A stretch of DNA of 64,000 nucleotides from Oribacterium sp. P6A1 (GCF_000702885.1 NZ_JNKO01000003.1:180375-244374), one strand, 5' to 3'. Positions 35,686-45,234 are shown, counted from the stretch's first letter. Notes: a model not told the origin generated them from the letters alone. Numbers and translations: made by a program.

Positions 35686-35710
35686 GTTTCATTCTCCATT
35701 TTACAAAGAA

Positions 35711-36607
35711 TCAATTCCATAATTCATACAAATATTCATAAAGTAATACTATCAATTCTTTTAATTCATTAACATCAGTAGTTTCTGTGGATATTCCATC
35801 TCCTGAAAGGTACTTTTTTATATTGGATTGTGTCAGTTCGACCATATCATCTCTGCCAGTGGCTACATTGCTATAGGCTTCAATTTTCATATTGTCATCA
35901 ATATCTTTTATGCTTTGATAACCGAATAGCGACTCAGTCTTAATCCAATCACCGTTCACTTTGGAAAATACATGAAAATCCAACCCCATATGAGAATAAA
36001 AGGTAAAGAATTGGTTATTAGGCAAGATATAAAGGGGATCATAGAACTTCTCAACCTTTTTCACGCTCTGAGATACTTCATTGTAGTAGAGAAGAAAGCC
36101 GTTCATATTTGCATTACCATTACCGGGGGTATATAAATTAAGCTCATAAATACCATCCCTGTCTACATCTATCACTCCAAAGTAAAATTCTCTATTTGTC
36201 CCGGCGTATGGCACGAGGTCCGGATCTTTGTATAACATATGTTTATACTCTTCCAGAACTTTACGATTAATTTCAGAATTGTCTTTAACCTGAGCTGATT
36301 CTTTATCATCAACTGTTTTTGTTTGAACAACGTCATCCTTAACCCATGCGCCAGATGAATTAACATAGTACCCATCAGGTGTTGTGGTGCATCTAAGGTT
36401 ATATCCATCTTCATCAAAGTAGTAACATTCTGCAATGCCGTCATTGTTTTCATCAATCCATTGCCATGATGCCGTCGGGTATGTTCCATCGCCATTGTTA
36501 TACCAACGACCGTATGAGTCTGTAACCCACTCTCCGGCAAAAGTAGTTACTGCAAGAATACTCATTGCCATTACGGTGGAAAATAATATTTTTATAGTTT
36601 TCTTCAT
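35711..36607 (-). CDS. Secreted protein with one wall-binding repeat and a VCBS-like C-terminal domain
   Basis: Protein of 298 residues. Signal peptide MKKTIKILFSTVMAMSILAV; cleavage near TFAGEW. A single repeat follows: GRWYNNGDGTYPTASWQWID, then ENNDGIAECYYFDEDG and TTTPDGYYVNSSGAWV. The DENNDGIAE stretch fits a calcium-binding loop. After a linker, the C-terminal 180 residues begin VLEEYKHMLYKDPDL and contain FGVIDVDRDGIYELNLY, another D-rich loop, and NIKKYLSGDG near the end. This body is related to the protein at 38703-39416. Function unknown. Confidence 0.78.
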   Translation of the reverse strand: MKKTIKILFSTVMAMSILAVTTFAGEWVTDSYGRWYNNGDGTYPTASWQWIDENNDGIAECYYFDEDGYNLRCTTTPDGYYVNSSGAWVKDDVVQTKTVDDKESAQVKDNSEINRKVLEEYKHMLYKDPDLVPYAGTNREFYFGVIDVDRDGIYELNLYTPGNGNANMNGFLLYYNEVSQSVKKVEKFYDPLYILPNNQFFTFYSHMGLDFHVFSKVNGDWIKTESLFGYQSIKDIDDNMKIEAYSNVATGRDDMVELTQSNIKKYLSGDGISTETTDVNELKELIVLLYEYLYELWN

Positions 36608-36765
36608 GATGATTTACCTCTAGTGTTCAGACACGAGCCCGCATCTGCCTCATCAAATTAGTTTGAAAGTCTGTTTCAAACTTCCATTCACAACTGTATA
36701 AATAGTTTTAATGTTTTACCGGGACAGTTGTACTCGCCCGGTAAATTTGCATCTTCCTGAAAAAA

Positions 36766-37098
36766 TCAGGCTGCTTTTATGGCTTCAAGCAATATAGAAT
36801 AAGCATTGTTGATCTTTTTAGAATATTCATCATCGGATAAAGCGTTATCAGGATGAAAAGCTTTAATAAGAATATTTCTTTGACGCTTCAGTTTTTCCTC
36901 GGTGATTTCATTCAGACTATCGAACATAAAAAGAGCCAATGCCTTATTAAGATCAGTACTGCTATTGGTGTCAGATTGAGTATTCTCATTTTGTGATTGA
37001 TTTGATTCCTCTTGCTCGTACCGACCTTTCCTGATAAGATAGCAGGTTCCAAAATTAAGAATCAGAGAAGCAAAATCATTGCTATAGCTGTATTCCAC
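36766..37098 (-). CDS. Short J-domain-like protein
   Basis: About 110 residues from a GTG at 37098; the frame is open 14 codons further up, and no good ribosome site marks the start, so the N-terminus is uncertain. The C-terminal half, KRQRNILIKAFHPDNAL then YSKKINNAYSILLEAI, has the HPD tripeptide and helix pattern of a DnaJ J-domain. The N-terminal half is Gln/Asn/Ser-rich. No signal peptide is seen, so it should be cytoplasmic, unlike its neighbours. J-domains stimulate DnaK ATPase. Its link to the secreted proteins is unknown. Confidence 0.65.
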   Translation of the reverse strand: MEYSYSNDFASLILNFGTCYLIRKGRYEQEESNQSQNENTQSDTNSSTDLNKALALFMFDSLNEITEEKLKRQRNILIKAFHPDNALSDDEYSKKINNAYSILLEAIKAA

Positions 37099-37164
37099 AG
37101 TCGGACTGATAAATCCTCTTTTTCTTATAGGATAAGGTTCTTATTTTATATGGTATATATACAA

Positions 37165-37752
37165 TCAGCATTTAAAGTAATAAATTGTTGTATCAGCACT
37201 GCTTAAAGAAATGGTGTTCATATCTATGATTTCTAGGCTCAATTCACCTTTATCCATTAGATAATAACCTTTGTCGTTTTTGATTAATGTGTAGTTTTCA
37301 TTAGTATCAGTCATAATGATTGTACGGTCATTAATCTTCTGTAAATGTATAAATAATAATGAAGTGTCTGTAGTATAATTATAATGTTTATAGACATGGT
37401 CATAGTCGGATTTAAATGAATAGTATCCGGATATGGTATCTGTATTCTCTACCTGAACATTCTTTGTCTGAAGAATTCCGTTATATACCCAGGCGCCATC
37501 AGAGTTTACATAGTATCCATCAGGAGTTGTGGTGCTCCTGAGACAATCCCCGTACTCATCAAAGTAATAACACTCGGCAATACCGTCATTGTTTCCATCT
37601 ATCCATGACCAAGTATTCTCAAGATATGAACCATTTCCTTCGTCATACTGCCAATTGCGTCCAATTTGAACCCACTGCCCTGCAAGCGCTGTCGATGACA
37701 TAATGCTCATTACACCGATTGCGGCGCATAATGATTTTAAATATTTTTTCAT
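37165..37752 (-). CDS. Secreted protein with one calcium-loop wall-binding repeat and a small beta domain
   Basis: I start at ATG 37752 (AAGGAAG box). About 195 residues: signal peptide MKKYLKSLCAAIGVMSIMSS, cleavage near ALAGQW, then one repeat (WQYDEGNGSYLENTWSWIDG, NNDGIAECYYFDEYG, TTTPDGYYVNSDGAWV). After a short linker comes a domain of about 85 residues starting ISGYYSFKSDYDHV, with strands like TIIMTDTNENYTLI and SLEIIDMNTISLSS. The same domain type, beginning ISGKYVC, ends the neighbouring gene at 37967. The pattern suggests a small lipocalin-like barrel; this is inference. Confidence 0.77.
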   Translation of the reverse strand: MKKYLKSLCAAIGVMSIMSSTALAGQWVQIGRNWQYDEGNGSYLENTWSWIDGNNDGIAECYYFDEYGDCLRSTTTPDGYYVNSDGAWVYNGILQTKNVQVENTDTISGYYSFKSDYDHVYKHYNYTTDTSLLFIHLQKINDRTIIMTDTNENYTLIKNDKGYYLMDKGELSLEIIDMNTISLSSADTTIYYFKC

Positions 37753-37966
37753 GGCTACTTCCTTCGTTTCCACTTTCTATGTTTTTAATAAAATAGGTTA
37801 TCTGAAATTATTTTAATAATATGTAAAGCAATGATATTCTTGTTCTCTACTATTATGTCCTAATTCTAAATCCATTTAAGAGTAGTACTTGTTGAAACAA
37901 TACCCTTAGTATTCTTAATTGGATGTTCTGACAACTTTATTTAAGTGAGGAGTTTCATCAAAAGAG

Positions 37967-38569
37967 TTAATCGTATTTCGTATAGTAGTAAGTGTCTAAG
38001 CCAGCTGTTACAACGACGGTGCCATCAGGTTCAATTTCAATGAACAAACCATCACCACCAGGGGTGTCATAGCTGTTTTCACCACATCTAAAAAGCTTTT
38101 CAGTCATATTATAGATAGTCACAGTAAGATTTGATTCATCATTTTTATGTAAGTAAGCATACATGACACCTTCATCAGGGATGAATGAACCACCCTTACC
38201 TGACAAGCCGTATGCATATGTGCACACATATTTTCCGGATATTGTATCTATAGTATCTGTATCTACATGAACGGAAATAACTTCTTTTGAATCCCATGAC
38301 ACTCTTGCGCCATTTTCGTTTATAGTGTAGCCACAATGTGGAATATCATCATTTGTGACAAGAAATCCATCTTCGTCAAAATAATAGCATTCAGCCATAC
38401 CATCATTATCTCCATCTATCCACTTCCATGTTGACGTTGGGTATGTTCCGTCGCCGTTGTTGTACCTCCAGCATTTTCCTTCTTTAATCCATTGACCGGC
38501 AAAGGCTGTTGTTGAAAGCATGCTTGCTGTAATCATTACAGTAAATAAATATTTAATAGGTTTTACCAT
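37967..38569 (-). CDS. Secreted protein with one calcium-loop wall-binding repeat, paralogue of the next gene
   Basis: Protein of 200 residues. Signal peptide MVKPIKYLFTVMITASMLST, cleavage near AFAGQW. One repeat: CWRYNNGDGTYPTSTWKWID, GDNDGMAECYYFDEDG. The C-terminal domain starts TDTISGKYVCTYAYG and ends TVVVTAGLDTYYYTKYD, similar in layout to the end of the 37165-37752 protein. ATG 38569 has AGGAG upstream. Intergenic gaps of 100-200 bp between these genes suggest separate promoters rather than one tight operon. Confidence 0.77.
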   Translation of the reverse strand: MVKPIKYLFTVMITASMLSTTAFAGQWIKEGKCWRYNNGDGTYPTSTWKWIDGDNDGMAECYYFDEDGFLVTNDDIPHCGYTINENGARVSWDSKEVISVHVDTDTIDTISGKYVCTYAYGLSGKGGSFIPDEGVMYAYLHKNDESNLTVTIYNMTEKLFRCGENSYDTPGGDGLFIEIEPDGTVVVTAGLDTYYYTKYD

Positions 38570-38702
38570 GATCCTTCTCCTGTATGATTTATAATATTTC
38601 TGGCTAATATAATCATTTGAAATTACGGTTTATATTTTTTTTAGATAGCAGATGTTATAATTTCGATATTATTCAAATTATAATCATCAAAGGTTATGGA
38701 AT

Positions 38703-39416
38703 TTAATAATTATATGTAAGCAGATTCCATGGCTCTAAAATACCGGTTTCTTTTCCATCTCCTGACAGGTAGGTGTCTATATTTTCCAGAGTCATATCTA
38801 CAAAATACAGATAAGCTAAATTATTAAAGCTTGTTTGTGCTGCTTGAAGTATCTCTGCTTCGGTTGAATTGTAATGAATGATATCAAACTCGTTAAGTGT
38901 TTTTCCATCAAACTTATAAAGAGTTTTAGTATCCTTTCCTCTTTTTCGTTCAGTCACGATACGTCCATCATATGGATTTACAGCCACAAACATTTCGGTA
39001 TTACAATCTTCCCATCCTCCCGGATTAAAGATTTCTAAACCCGTATCAGAATAGCTCATCAATGCAGTTATATAATTAATACCGTCATGACATCCAACGA
39101 ATACTTCAGGTATTCCATCCTGATTCATATCGATCACGGCAAAGTTATCAGCTTTTTTTCTTAAAGAATTCCACGTATTGTTTAATAAAACCTTCCTGTA
39201 TTCAGCAATGGCTGAAGAATTTGTGGCTGAAGTCATTGTTATTCCTCCGGTAGTATTTGAATTATTGATAAAATCCACTCCGGAAGCTACAACCTGTGAT
39301 TTAGGTTTATTTTTATCGGCTTTATAATTATTTTTTGATTTTGTTTTAGCTAAAGAAGCTGAGCAGAATATTAATGTCAGAATCAATGTCATTGATAGAA
39401 GTTTCTTTATTTTCAT
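38703..39416 (-). CDS. Secreted protein with VCBS-like domain, no wall-binding repeat
   Basis: Protein of 237 residues with signal peptide MKIKKLLSMTLILTLIFCSA. No wall-binding repeat follows; instead a Lys/Asn/Ser-rich linker of about 50 residues. The body starts AIAEYRKVLLNNTWN and has FAVIDMNQDGIPEVFVG, a calcium-loop-like DMNQDGIPE. MTLENIDTYLSGDG near the end corresponds to LTQSNIKKYLSGDG in the 35711-36607 protein, so the two share this C-terminal domain. ATG 39416 has GGAG upstream. Function unknown. Confidence 0.75.
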   Translation of the reverse strand: MKIKKLLSMTLILTLIFCSASLAKTKSKNNYKADKNKPKSQVVASGVDFINNSNTTGGITMTSATNSSAIAEYRKVLLNNTWNSLRKKADNFAVIDMNQDGIPEVFVGCHDGINYITALMSYSDTGLEIFNPGGWEDCNTEMFVAVNPYDGRIVTERKRGKDTKTLYKFDGKTLNEFDIIHYNSTEAEILQAAQTSFNNLAYLYFVDMTLENIDTYLSGDGKETGILEPWNLLTYNY

Positions 39417-39651
39417 ACTATCTCCATTTCACTATCAGTCCGGGAAAAACCCCATGGTATGTTTCGAAATCGATAAATAACTATTTAATATAGGAGGATT
39501 TCCGAATGGCTTTGGCTTTACATAGTCTCTCCGGAAATCCTGTTTTTTTGTATATTTAAGTTCTTATGATAAAGAGGATTTATGGCTTTCTGCGAATTAA
39601 ATTAATCACCTTTACTTCGAAGAATAGATACTTACGATATTTTCTGCATGT

Positions 39652-41829
39652 TTAGCCATTTGAATTATTTGACTCATTGTCAGAGTTTTCGTTTGATGAG
39701 TTATCATTCGATGTTACATCATCATTGTTTGCAGTATCATCATTACTGTTTGAAGATTCATGATTGGAATTTTCTGATTCTTCGCCTGAAGTATTCTCTA
39801 TATCAGTCGTTTCATTAGCATCTTCCTGATTTGCTTCGTCATCAGAATCATTGGAAGTTCCTTCTCCTTCTGATTCTTCGATAGATGAAGTATCATCTGT
39901 TTCAGCATTGTCTGACTCAGCATCATCCGAAGTAGTGTCATTGCCATCATCAGTATCGATACTGTTCTCTGCCTCTACAACTTCTTCGTTGTTTGTGTCA
40001 TTTTCAGAAACTTCCTCATGCTGCTCTACAACTTCTTCGGTCTCTTCAGGTACAGCTTCGGAGATTTCTTTTATCTGCCAGAAGGAACGATGGGTATATT
40101 CGATACACTCAAGCTCCCAACTATCATAATTGAATACATCTTGCTCATCTAATACATATTCTGCACCATATGGTATTACTACCTCATACCCTTCATCATG
40201 GATTATTTTCACTATTTCATGAGCTTTTTTCATGGCCTCATCGTAGGTTGTCCTATCCCAAAGGATTGCCAATCTTTTGTCAGTGCCAACATAGCTGAGA
40301 AGTTTTTTAACGATTCTGTCAGCAGCTGTTTGATCATCAGTGCCGGTATAGCAAAGAGTATCATTTGCTTCATTTGTGCAACTGGTATATGTACAATACA
40401 GTTTATTTAGGTATGATATCATATCCGGATAATTTGAAATATCAGGCTTTCCGTCTGCAGTCTGTATCTCGTCTCCTCGGATCATATTTGGCCCATCATA
40501 GGCAAATCGTGTTTCAGGAGTACCATAACACACCTCAATAGGAGCTGACGAGATGTAACCATATTCATCAAGGTCTGATTCACTCATAAGCACACAATTA
40601 TTAGATAGTTCAGAATAATCTCCCCAATTAAATGCGTTAGTTGGGTCCACTATAAGCCATTCTCCTTCCACACGTACAAGATTGTATACATGTAATGAAT
40701 TGTCAAAGGCATTGATGTCACTGTAAACATAACGGGCATCTAAACCTACAGCTGTGGCCATCTGAAGGAATGCGTCAGCATATCCCATGCACTGAGCCTT
40801 GCCCTTGCAGAGAGCTTCATAGGCTGTTTTGAATTTTGTTGATGAACCATCATCATCGCAATCATAAGATACATTCTTTGTGAGATAAGCTACAATTAGT
40901 TCTACCTTGAGAAAATCGCTTTCACTTCCCTTGATGTACTTATCGACAAAATTCTTGATCTTTTTATCAACGGCAGACTGTTCTTTGTCTGATACCAGAT
41001 CACTCATAGAAGAACCGTAACGATAATCAGCTATTGTGTAATAACATGAATTACTAGGTTCCTCTGTAGCGATGACGGGACGCATTCCGTCCATTTTTTG
41101 TTCTGATGTATCACCGCCGTTACTTTGGCTCGTGTTTGTTGAATTATTGTTTGAGCTTGAATGACTGGATGATCTTGATGAACCACCGCCAGATGATGAG
41201 CCTCCGCCACCGCCTGAGGAGCCACCCGATGAACCACCTCTTCCGAGGACTGCGTTTCCTGTAGACTTGAGCCCGAATGACTTTGTGTTCGGAGTCTCAA
41301 CGGTTACTATATTTCCGTTCTCATCGAGCATCTTTCCATCGTTATTTACGCTTTTTCCATCAGGTGTCAGTGTTGTTTCAAGCATCTGTCCTGCGGCATC
41401 AAAGTAGTAGTACTCAGAGATACCATCATGGTTTCCGTCCAAAAGTCTCCATCCGTTTGTAACGAATGTTCCATCGGCGTTCTGATAATACCATTTTGTC
41501 TCACCCTTTTCATTTGGCCATGATGCCCATGCGCCTGCCTTGTATTGGATTGTACCTTCCTTGGTCCAGGCTCCGGATTCGTTAACAGTGAACTCATCAG
41601 GTGTCATGCAGCTCGCGAGCATTCTGCCCTCAGTATCAAAGTAATAACACTTGGAGATGCCGTCGTTATTGGAATCTATCCATCTCCAACCCTTTGTTAG
41701 AACACCGGAATCATCTGTATAGTTCCAGATGTTGTTCACAAGCGACCAGCTTGCGGCATTAGCAGGTGTTGACATCGATAAGCACACTACGGTTGCAAAG
41801 CTAATTCCCTTAATTAATTGTTTTTTCAT
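39652..41829 (-). CDS. Secreted wall-binding-repeat protein with transglutaminase-like domain
   Basis: I start at ATG 41829 (AAAGGAT box), giving MKKQLIKGISFATVVCLSMS as signal peptide; about 725 residues. Three wall-binding repeats fill the first 165 residues, two with calcium-type loops (DSNNDGISK, DGNHDGISE). A Gly/Ser-rich linker follows. A transglutaminase-like cysteine domain is next: Cys near 347 in KGKAQCMGYADAF, His near 380 in SLHVYNLVRVEGEWL, Asp near 394 in IVDPTNAF, a full Cys-His-Asp triad. The last 150 residues are Asp/Glu/Asn/Ser-rich without an LPXTG. It may crosslink or cleave surface proteins. Its upstream region resembles that of the 42967-45234 gene. Confidence 0.85.
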   Translation of the reverse strand: MKKQLIKGISFATVVCLSMSTPANAASWSLVNNIWNYTDDSGVLTKGWRWIDSNNDGISKCYYFDTEGRMLASCMTPDEFTVNESGAWTKEGTIQYKAGAWASWPNEKGETKWYYQNADGTFVTNGWRLLDGNHDGISEYYYFDAAGQMLETTLTPDGKSVNNDGKMLDENGNIVTVETPNTKSFGLKSTGNAVLGRGGSSGGSSGGGGGSSSGGGSSRSSSHSSSNNNSTNTSQSNGGDTSEQKMDGMRPVIATEEPSNSCYYTIADYRYGSSMSDLVSDKEQSAVDKKIKNFVDKYIKGSESDFLKVELIVAYLTKNVSYDCDDDGSSTKFKTAYEALCKGKAQCMGYADAFLQMATAVGLDARYVYSDINAFDNSLHVYNLVRVEGEWLIVDPTNAFNWGDYSELSNNCVLMSESDLDEYGYISSAPIEVCYGTPETRFAYDGPNMIRGDEIQTADGKPDISNYPDMISYLNKLYCTYTSCTNEANDTLCYTGTDDQTAADRIVKKLLSYVGTDKRLAILWDRTTYDEAMKKAHEIVKIIHDEGYEVVIPYGAEYVLDEQDVFNYDSWELECIEYTHRSFWQIKEISEAVPEETEEVVEQHEEVSENDTNNEEVVEAENSIDTDDGNDTTSDDAESDNAETDDTSSIEESEGEGTSNDSDDEANQEDANETTDIENTSGEESENSNHESSNSNDDTANNDDVTSNDNSSNENSDNESNNSNG

Positions 41830-42331
41830 ACTAATCCTTTTTCTCTTTAAACTAGATCTGTATACTTTTAACTCGCACAACGATTCATCTGAAACGTATC
41901 CTTCGTAAAAAAGATGTATCCCGGGAGAAGTAGATGTAAGAAGCATAGGTAGTAAAACAAAATCATCATACTAAACTAGAATTTAAATATAAGAAAACTG
42001 ATGAAACATTCCCCTTTACAGTGTTAAAAATCACATAATCTGCGCAAAAAAGCGAAAGTAGTTTAATATATATATATATATATTACAACGATTAATTTAA
42101 GGGGATTTTTAAGAGCTGGACGTAATACGTTATGTACATTTGTTGAAATATTTATCTCGAAAGTATACGTTTTTCTGTACCTTTATAAAGTTACAGGGGT
42201 AAATATTTCATAAAAATAGACTGAAGATTTTCACACAATCAATATTGTATTTTATAAATACAATCCATGACGTTCATATCATTATCATATGTGACAGGAA
42301 AAACATATAAGGCTCTACATAACAATTTTAG
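41830..42331. other. AT-rich upstream region with a shared regulatory block
   Basis: No gene is seen. A (TA)n run lies at about 42066-42083. The block at about 42085-42135 (ATTAATTTAAG, TTTTTAAG, then CGTAATACGTTATGT) corresponds closely to one at about 45320-45370 upstream of the other large secreted-protein gene. This is likely part of a common promoter or control region. Confidence 0.55.
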
Positions 42332-42488
42332 CTTTGTATATAGTCGTAAAATAGACAATATGCAAGTGGTCATATCTCTGATATCATTCTTGTAAAAAGA
42401 AACAACAGCCAATCAGATTCTTAAAAGTTCTTAAAGTTCTAAAATTTCTACAGTCTTATGAAATATTCGTAATGAAGAGTTCTGTCTG

Positions 42489-42797
42489 ATGGCTGAGAAT
42501 CCATTATTCACCAAGAGGGAATTTGTTAATCCCAAATTTCCAAAATTAAGCGCAGAAGTTAAATCTCTAAAATCAACAGAAGGGGGTCTGGGAACTATGA
42601 GCAAGGTTATGGAATATATTGAGAATATCGGTAGGCAACAAGGTAGATATGAAGGTATAACCGAGGGAAGAATTCTAACTTTTTGCGAATTGGTTCATGA
42701 TGGATGTTTGAGCATCGCAGATGCAGCCAGACGGACAGGTGAATCTGAAGAGGAGTTTGCCAAAGAGCTGGAAGAATATATCAAAAATAAGAAATAA
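42489..42797 (+). pseudogene. Internally deleted Rpn-type gene, frame kept
   Basis: The frame from ATG 42489 reads MAENPLFTKREFVNPKFPKL and continues to the end of the Rpn protein, 102 residues. The ATG is that of the small upstream frame in the intact copy, now fused in frame to the Rpn tail. The nuclease core (Asp and Glu-x-Gln) is gone. A short insertion, GRYEGITEGR, differs from the intact copy's GIARGR. If translated, this would be a tail-only protein, possibly a dominant regulator of the intact one. Confidence 0.8.
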
Positions 42798-42835
42798 AGT
42801 AAAATCGAGTATAGTAATTCTAAATATACTGGAAA

Positions 42836-42864
42836 AGGTGGTGCTGTTAAATACAGTACCACCT
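42836..42864 (+). terminator. Terminator of the shortened Rpn element
   Basis: AGGTGGTGCTGT (42836-42847) pairs with ACAGTACCACCT (42853-42864) with one mismatch, followed by CTTTTA. Confidence 0.8.
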
Positions 42865-42966
42865 CTTTTAGCCTAAATGTGTCGTATATCGTACGGTTAA
42901 GTACGGTGTTGCGAGAAAGACAGCGGTTAGTCACTGTCTCCTGCTATGATCTACAGATTTTGTGAA

Positions 42967-45234
42967 TTAAGCTGTGACCATGATTCCTTCTTCATTGAAG
43001 GTGAACATCTGTCCGTTGATTTCAACAGTACCTGTATAGAAGAATCCCTGAGGATTTACCCAGTGAGCATGGAGCTGTCCATCTTCACCAAGCTGGTAGT
43101 AAACTTCTGTTTTTCCTGTTGCTACAGGTGCGCCTGTCTGAGGATCAACGAAGCATCCCATAGACTGTCCGTTTTCAGAAGTAATAACAAGTACAGGTGC
43201 GCTTGTTACTGCAAATGTTTCTCCACTTATGGTTGTTACTGTAGCACCATCAGCAGATACTGTTCCTACTCCATTGAAGGTAGCTCCTGCGATATCACCG
43301 CTTACAAAACGAAGGGTTGTATTCTGACCGTTAGCAGATGTTACAGAAGTAGCAACATTAGCAGTCTTATCACCGATAGTGATCTGTGCTGTTGATGATT
43401 TAACTCCATTTGACTCAGATATGGTTGTATTTACGGAAGCACCGCTTTCTGATGTCATGGTATTTTCGGACTGGTTTATACTTCCGGCATTTCCGGAAAG
43501 TCCGTTGGCTCCGCTTCCTGAACCACTGTCAGAGCTGTCGCTTGAAGAATCGGATGTATTTCTGATTGCAGAAAGAACAGCGCTTAACTCAACACCGCCT
43601 CCTCTTGGAACTACAAGTGTGTATGTTCCGTCAGCATTCTTTGTAAGTGTAGAGCTGCCATTCTTTACAGCATCAAGCTTGTATCCGGATGAAGTTTCAA
43701 CCTTGATGATTACTTCCTGAGACTCGTGAGCGGTATTATAGCCATTCATTAAAGTTGTACCTGATAAAATGATAGTACCATTAGATACTTCATCAGTACG
43801 GATAATATAGTTTATGTTCTTGAGAATTACTTCTTCTTTGTCTTTCTGTTCCGTTCTTGAATTAGTACCGTTTCCGTCAGAGTCCCTGTACTCACGACGC
43901 TGTGCATATACTAACTGGTCTGAATCACTCTTTAACTGCCAGACGGTAATGTTTAAATTACCATTCTCGCCGGTCATAGAATAATCTCTGTGATTTGAAC
44001 GTCTTTGACCATTAACAATTTCCTGAACATAAATTGCTGAGTCTGCTCCGCTTAAAGTTCCGTCAACGATTATGTTTACTTCACCGTCATTGGCAGATAC
44101 ACTAGCGCCTTCATTTGATCCTGACACATCACCCTTGACAGTGATGTTTACAGTGCTTTTATCATCTATATAATGAACACTTATACCGGAGGCAGAGGAG
44201 TAATCTTTATTTGATGACTCAGCCTCAGCCGTAATATCACCATTTAAGGTTACAGATGTGGTTCCGCCATTATATGCAGTCACCGATACACCAGTGGCAC
44301 TAGCATCGTCAGTTTTCGATTCATTAGCTGATTTGGCAGAAGCGTTAATATCACCGTTGAGAACTACATCATAGTTTTCTTTCGATTCTGACGCTACATA
44401 TAATCCTGTTGCATAAGCCCAATCTTTTCCTTCTGCTGAAACTATAACATTACCGGTGAAGCTATTCTTGGTTGAAGATTTTTCATACTGAAGGTGCTTA
44501 TCTTTACGATTTACAACATCTATTCCTTCGGCATCGGCTTCTTTTGTATTGTCTGATGATACCTTGATATCACCCTTTACAGAGATTTCCGAATTGTCTG
44601 CAATCACACTATCGGCATTTATTCCACAACTATAGGCATGTTCCGGATTGCTGTTATGAACAGTGAGATCATTATCTATAGCTGTTGAAGCATCTGTTGA
44701 AATAACACCTACTATTCCATCGGCATTAGTTCCTTCAACGTTTACTGAACCGTGAACTGTGACAGATGAACCTTCATTATGAATTCCATTTCCTTCAGAA
44801 TTCACATTTCCGTTTACAGTAACGGAACTTCCTTCACTTGCTTCAATAGCTGTTGAATTTAAGTCAGATGATCTTTTTTCAACATTGATATTTCCTGTTA
44901 CATTAACAGTTGAATTCTCATTAGCACGTACGCCCTCGTCTTTTGCCTTGACATCGCCTGTCTGATTTACAGTAGAGTTATGAGTAGCATATATTCCGCC
45001 TTCTTCTGTTTCTATGGCAGAATTATTCTCTTTAACAGTACCTTCCTTATGATTTGAAACTGCATAATCTAAATCATCACTATCTGTTACAGAATCATTA
45101 GAAGTGTTGCTTACTCCATTAACGTATCCTTCGTTCTCTGAAGTTACTTCTTTAGCTAAAGAGCTGACAGGTGCAGTCATAGATAAACATACTGCTGTGG
45201 CCACACTAAGTCCTTTGATAAATCTTTTTTTCAT
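42967..45234 (-). CDS. Large secreted beta-helix-like surface protein sharing a C-terminal domain
   Basis: Protein of 755 residues. Signal peptide MKKRFIKGLSVATAVCLSMT, cleavage near SSLAKE. Residues about 60-430 are many irregular repeats of the type NSTVNVTGNINVE, SVTVNGNVNSEGN, NSEISVKGDIKVS, consistent with a right-handed beta-helix adhesin. Then a region with IIRTDEVSNGTIILSGTTL, a Ser/Gly linker, and a C-terminal 140-residue domain shared with the protein at 18112-19503 (GVGTVSADGATVTT, QLGEDGQLHAHWVNPQGFF, NGQMFTFNEEGIM). The very end resembles a degenerate wall-binding repeat. ATG 45234 has AGGATT. No LPXTG anchor is seen. Confidence 0.85.
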   Translation of the reverse strand: MKKRFIKGLSVATAVCLSMTAPVSSLAKEVTSENEGYVNGVSNTSNDSVTDSDDLDYAVSNHKEGTVKENNSAIETEEGGIYATHNSTVNQTGDVKAKDEGVRANENSTVNVTGNINVEKRSSDLNSTAIEASEGSSVTVNGNVNSEGNGIHNEGSSVTVHGSVNVEGTNADGIVGVISTDASTAIDNDLTVHNSNPEHAYSCGINADSVIADNSEISVKGDIKVSSDNTKEADAEGIDVVNRKDKHLQYEKSSTKNSFTGNVIVSAEGKDWAYATGLYVASESKENYDVVLNGDINASAKSANESKTDDASATGVSVTAYNGGTTSVTLNGDITAEAESSNKDYSSASGISVHYIDDKSTVNITVKGDVSGSNEGASVSANDGEVNIIVDGTLSGADSAIYVQEIVNGQRRSNHRDYSMTGENGNLNITVWQLKSDSDQLVYAQRREYRDSDGNGTNSRTEQKDKEEVILKNINYIIRTDEVSNGTIILSGTTLMNGYNTAHESQEVIIKVETSSGYKLDAVKNGSSTLTKNADGTYTLVVPRGGGVELSAVLSAIRNTSDSSSDSSDSGSGSGANGLSGNAGSINQSENTMTSESGASVNTTISESNGVKSSTAQITIGDKTANVATSVTSANGQNTTLRFVSGDIAGATFNGVGTVSADGATVTTISGETFAVTSAPVLVITSENGQSMGCFVDPQTGAPVATGKTEVYYQLGEDGQLHAHWVNPQGFFYTGTVEINGQMFTFNEEGIMVTA

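Larger units (their letters stand above)
42332..42864 (+). mobile_element. Deletion derivative of the Rpn-type element
   Basis: About 170 bp of leader match the full-length copy nearly perfectly. The sequence then jumps from the leader (CCATTATTCA) straight to the 3' third of the gene (CACCAAGAGGG), skipping about 550 bp. TTCA at both sides of the missing segment could have served as microhomology. The 3' end and terminator hairpin are retained. Confidence 0.8.

Noticed and set aside
42060..42090. (TA)n run as a replication or phase-variation element
   Set aside because: Only about nine units in AT-rich intergenic DNA far from the start codons; no further support.
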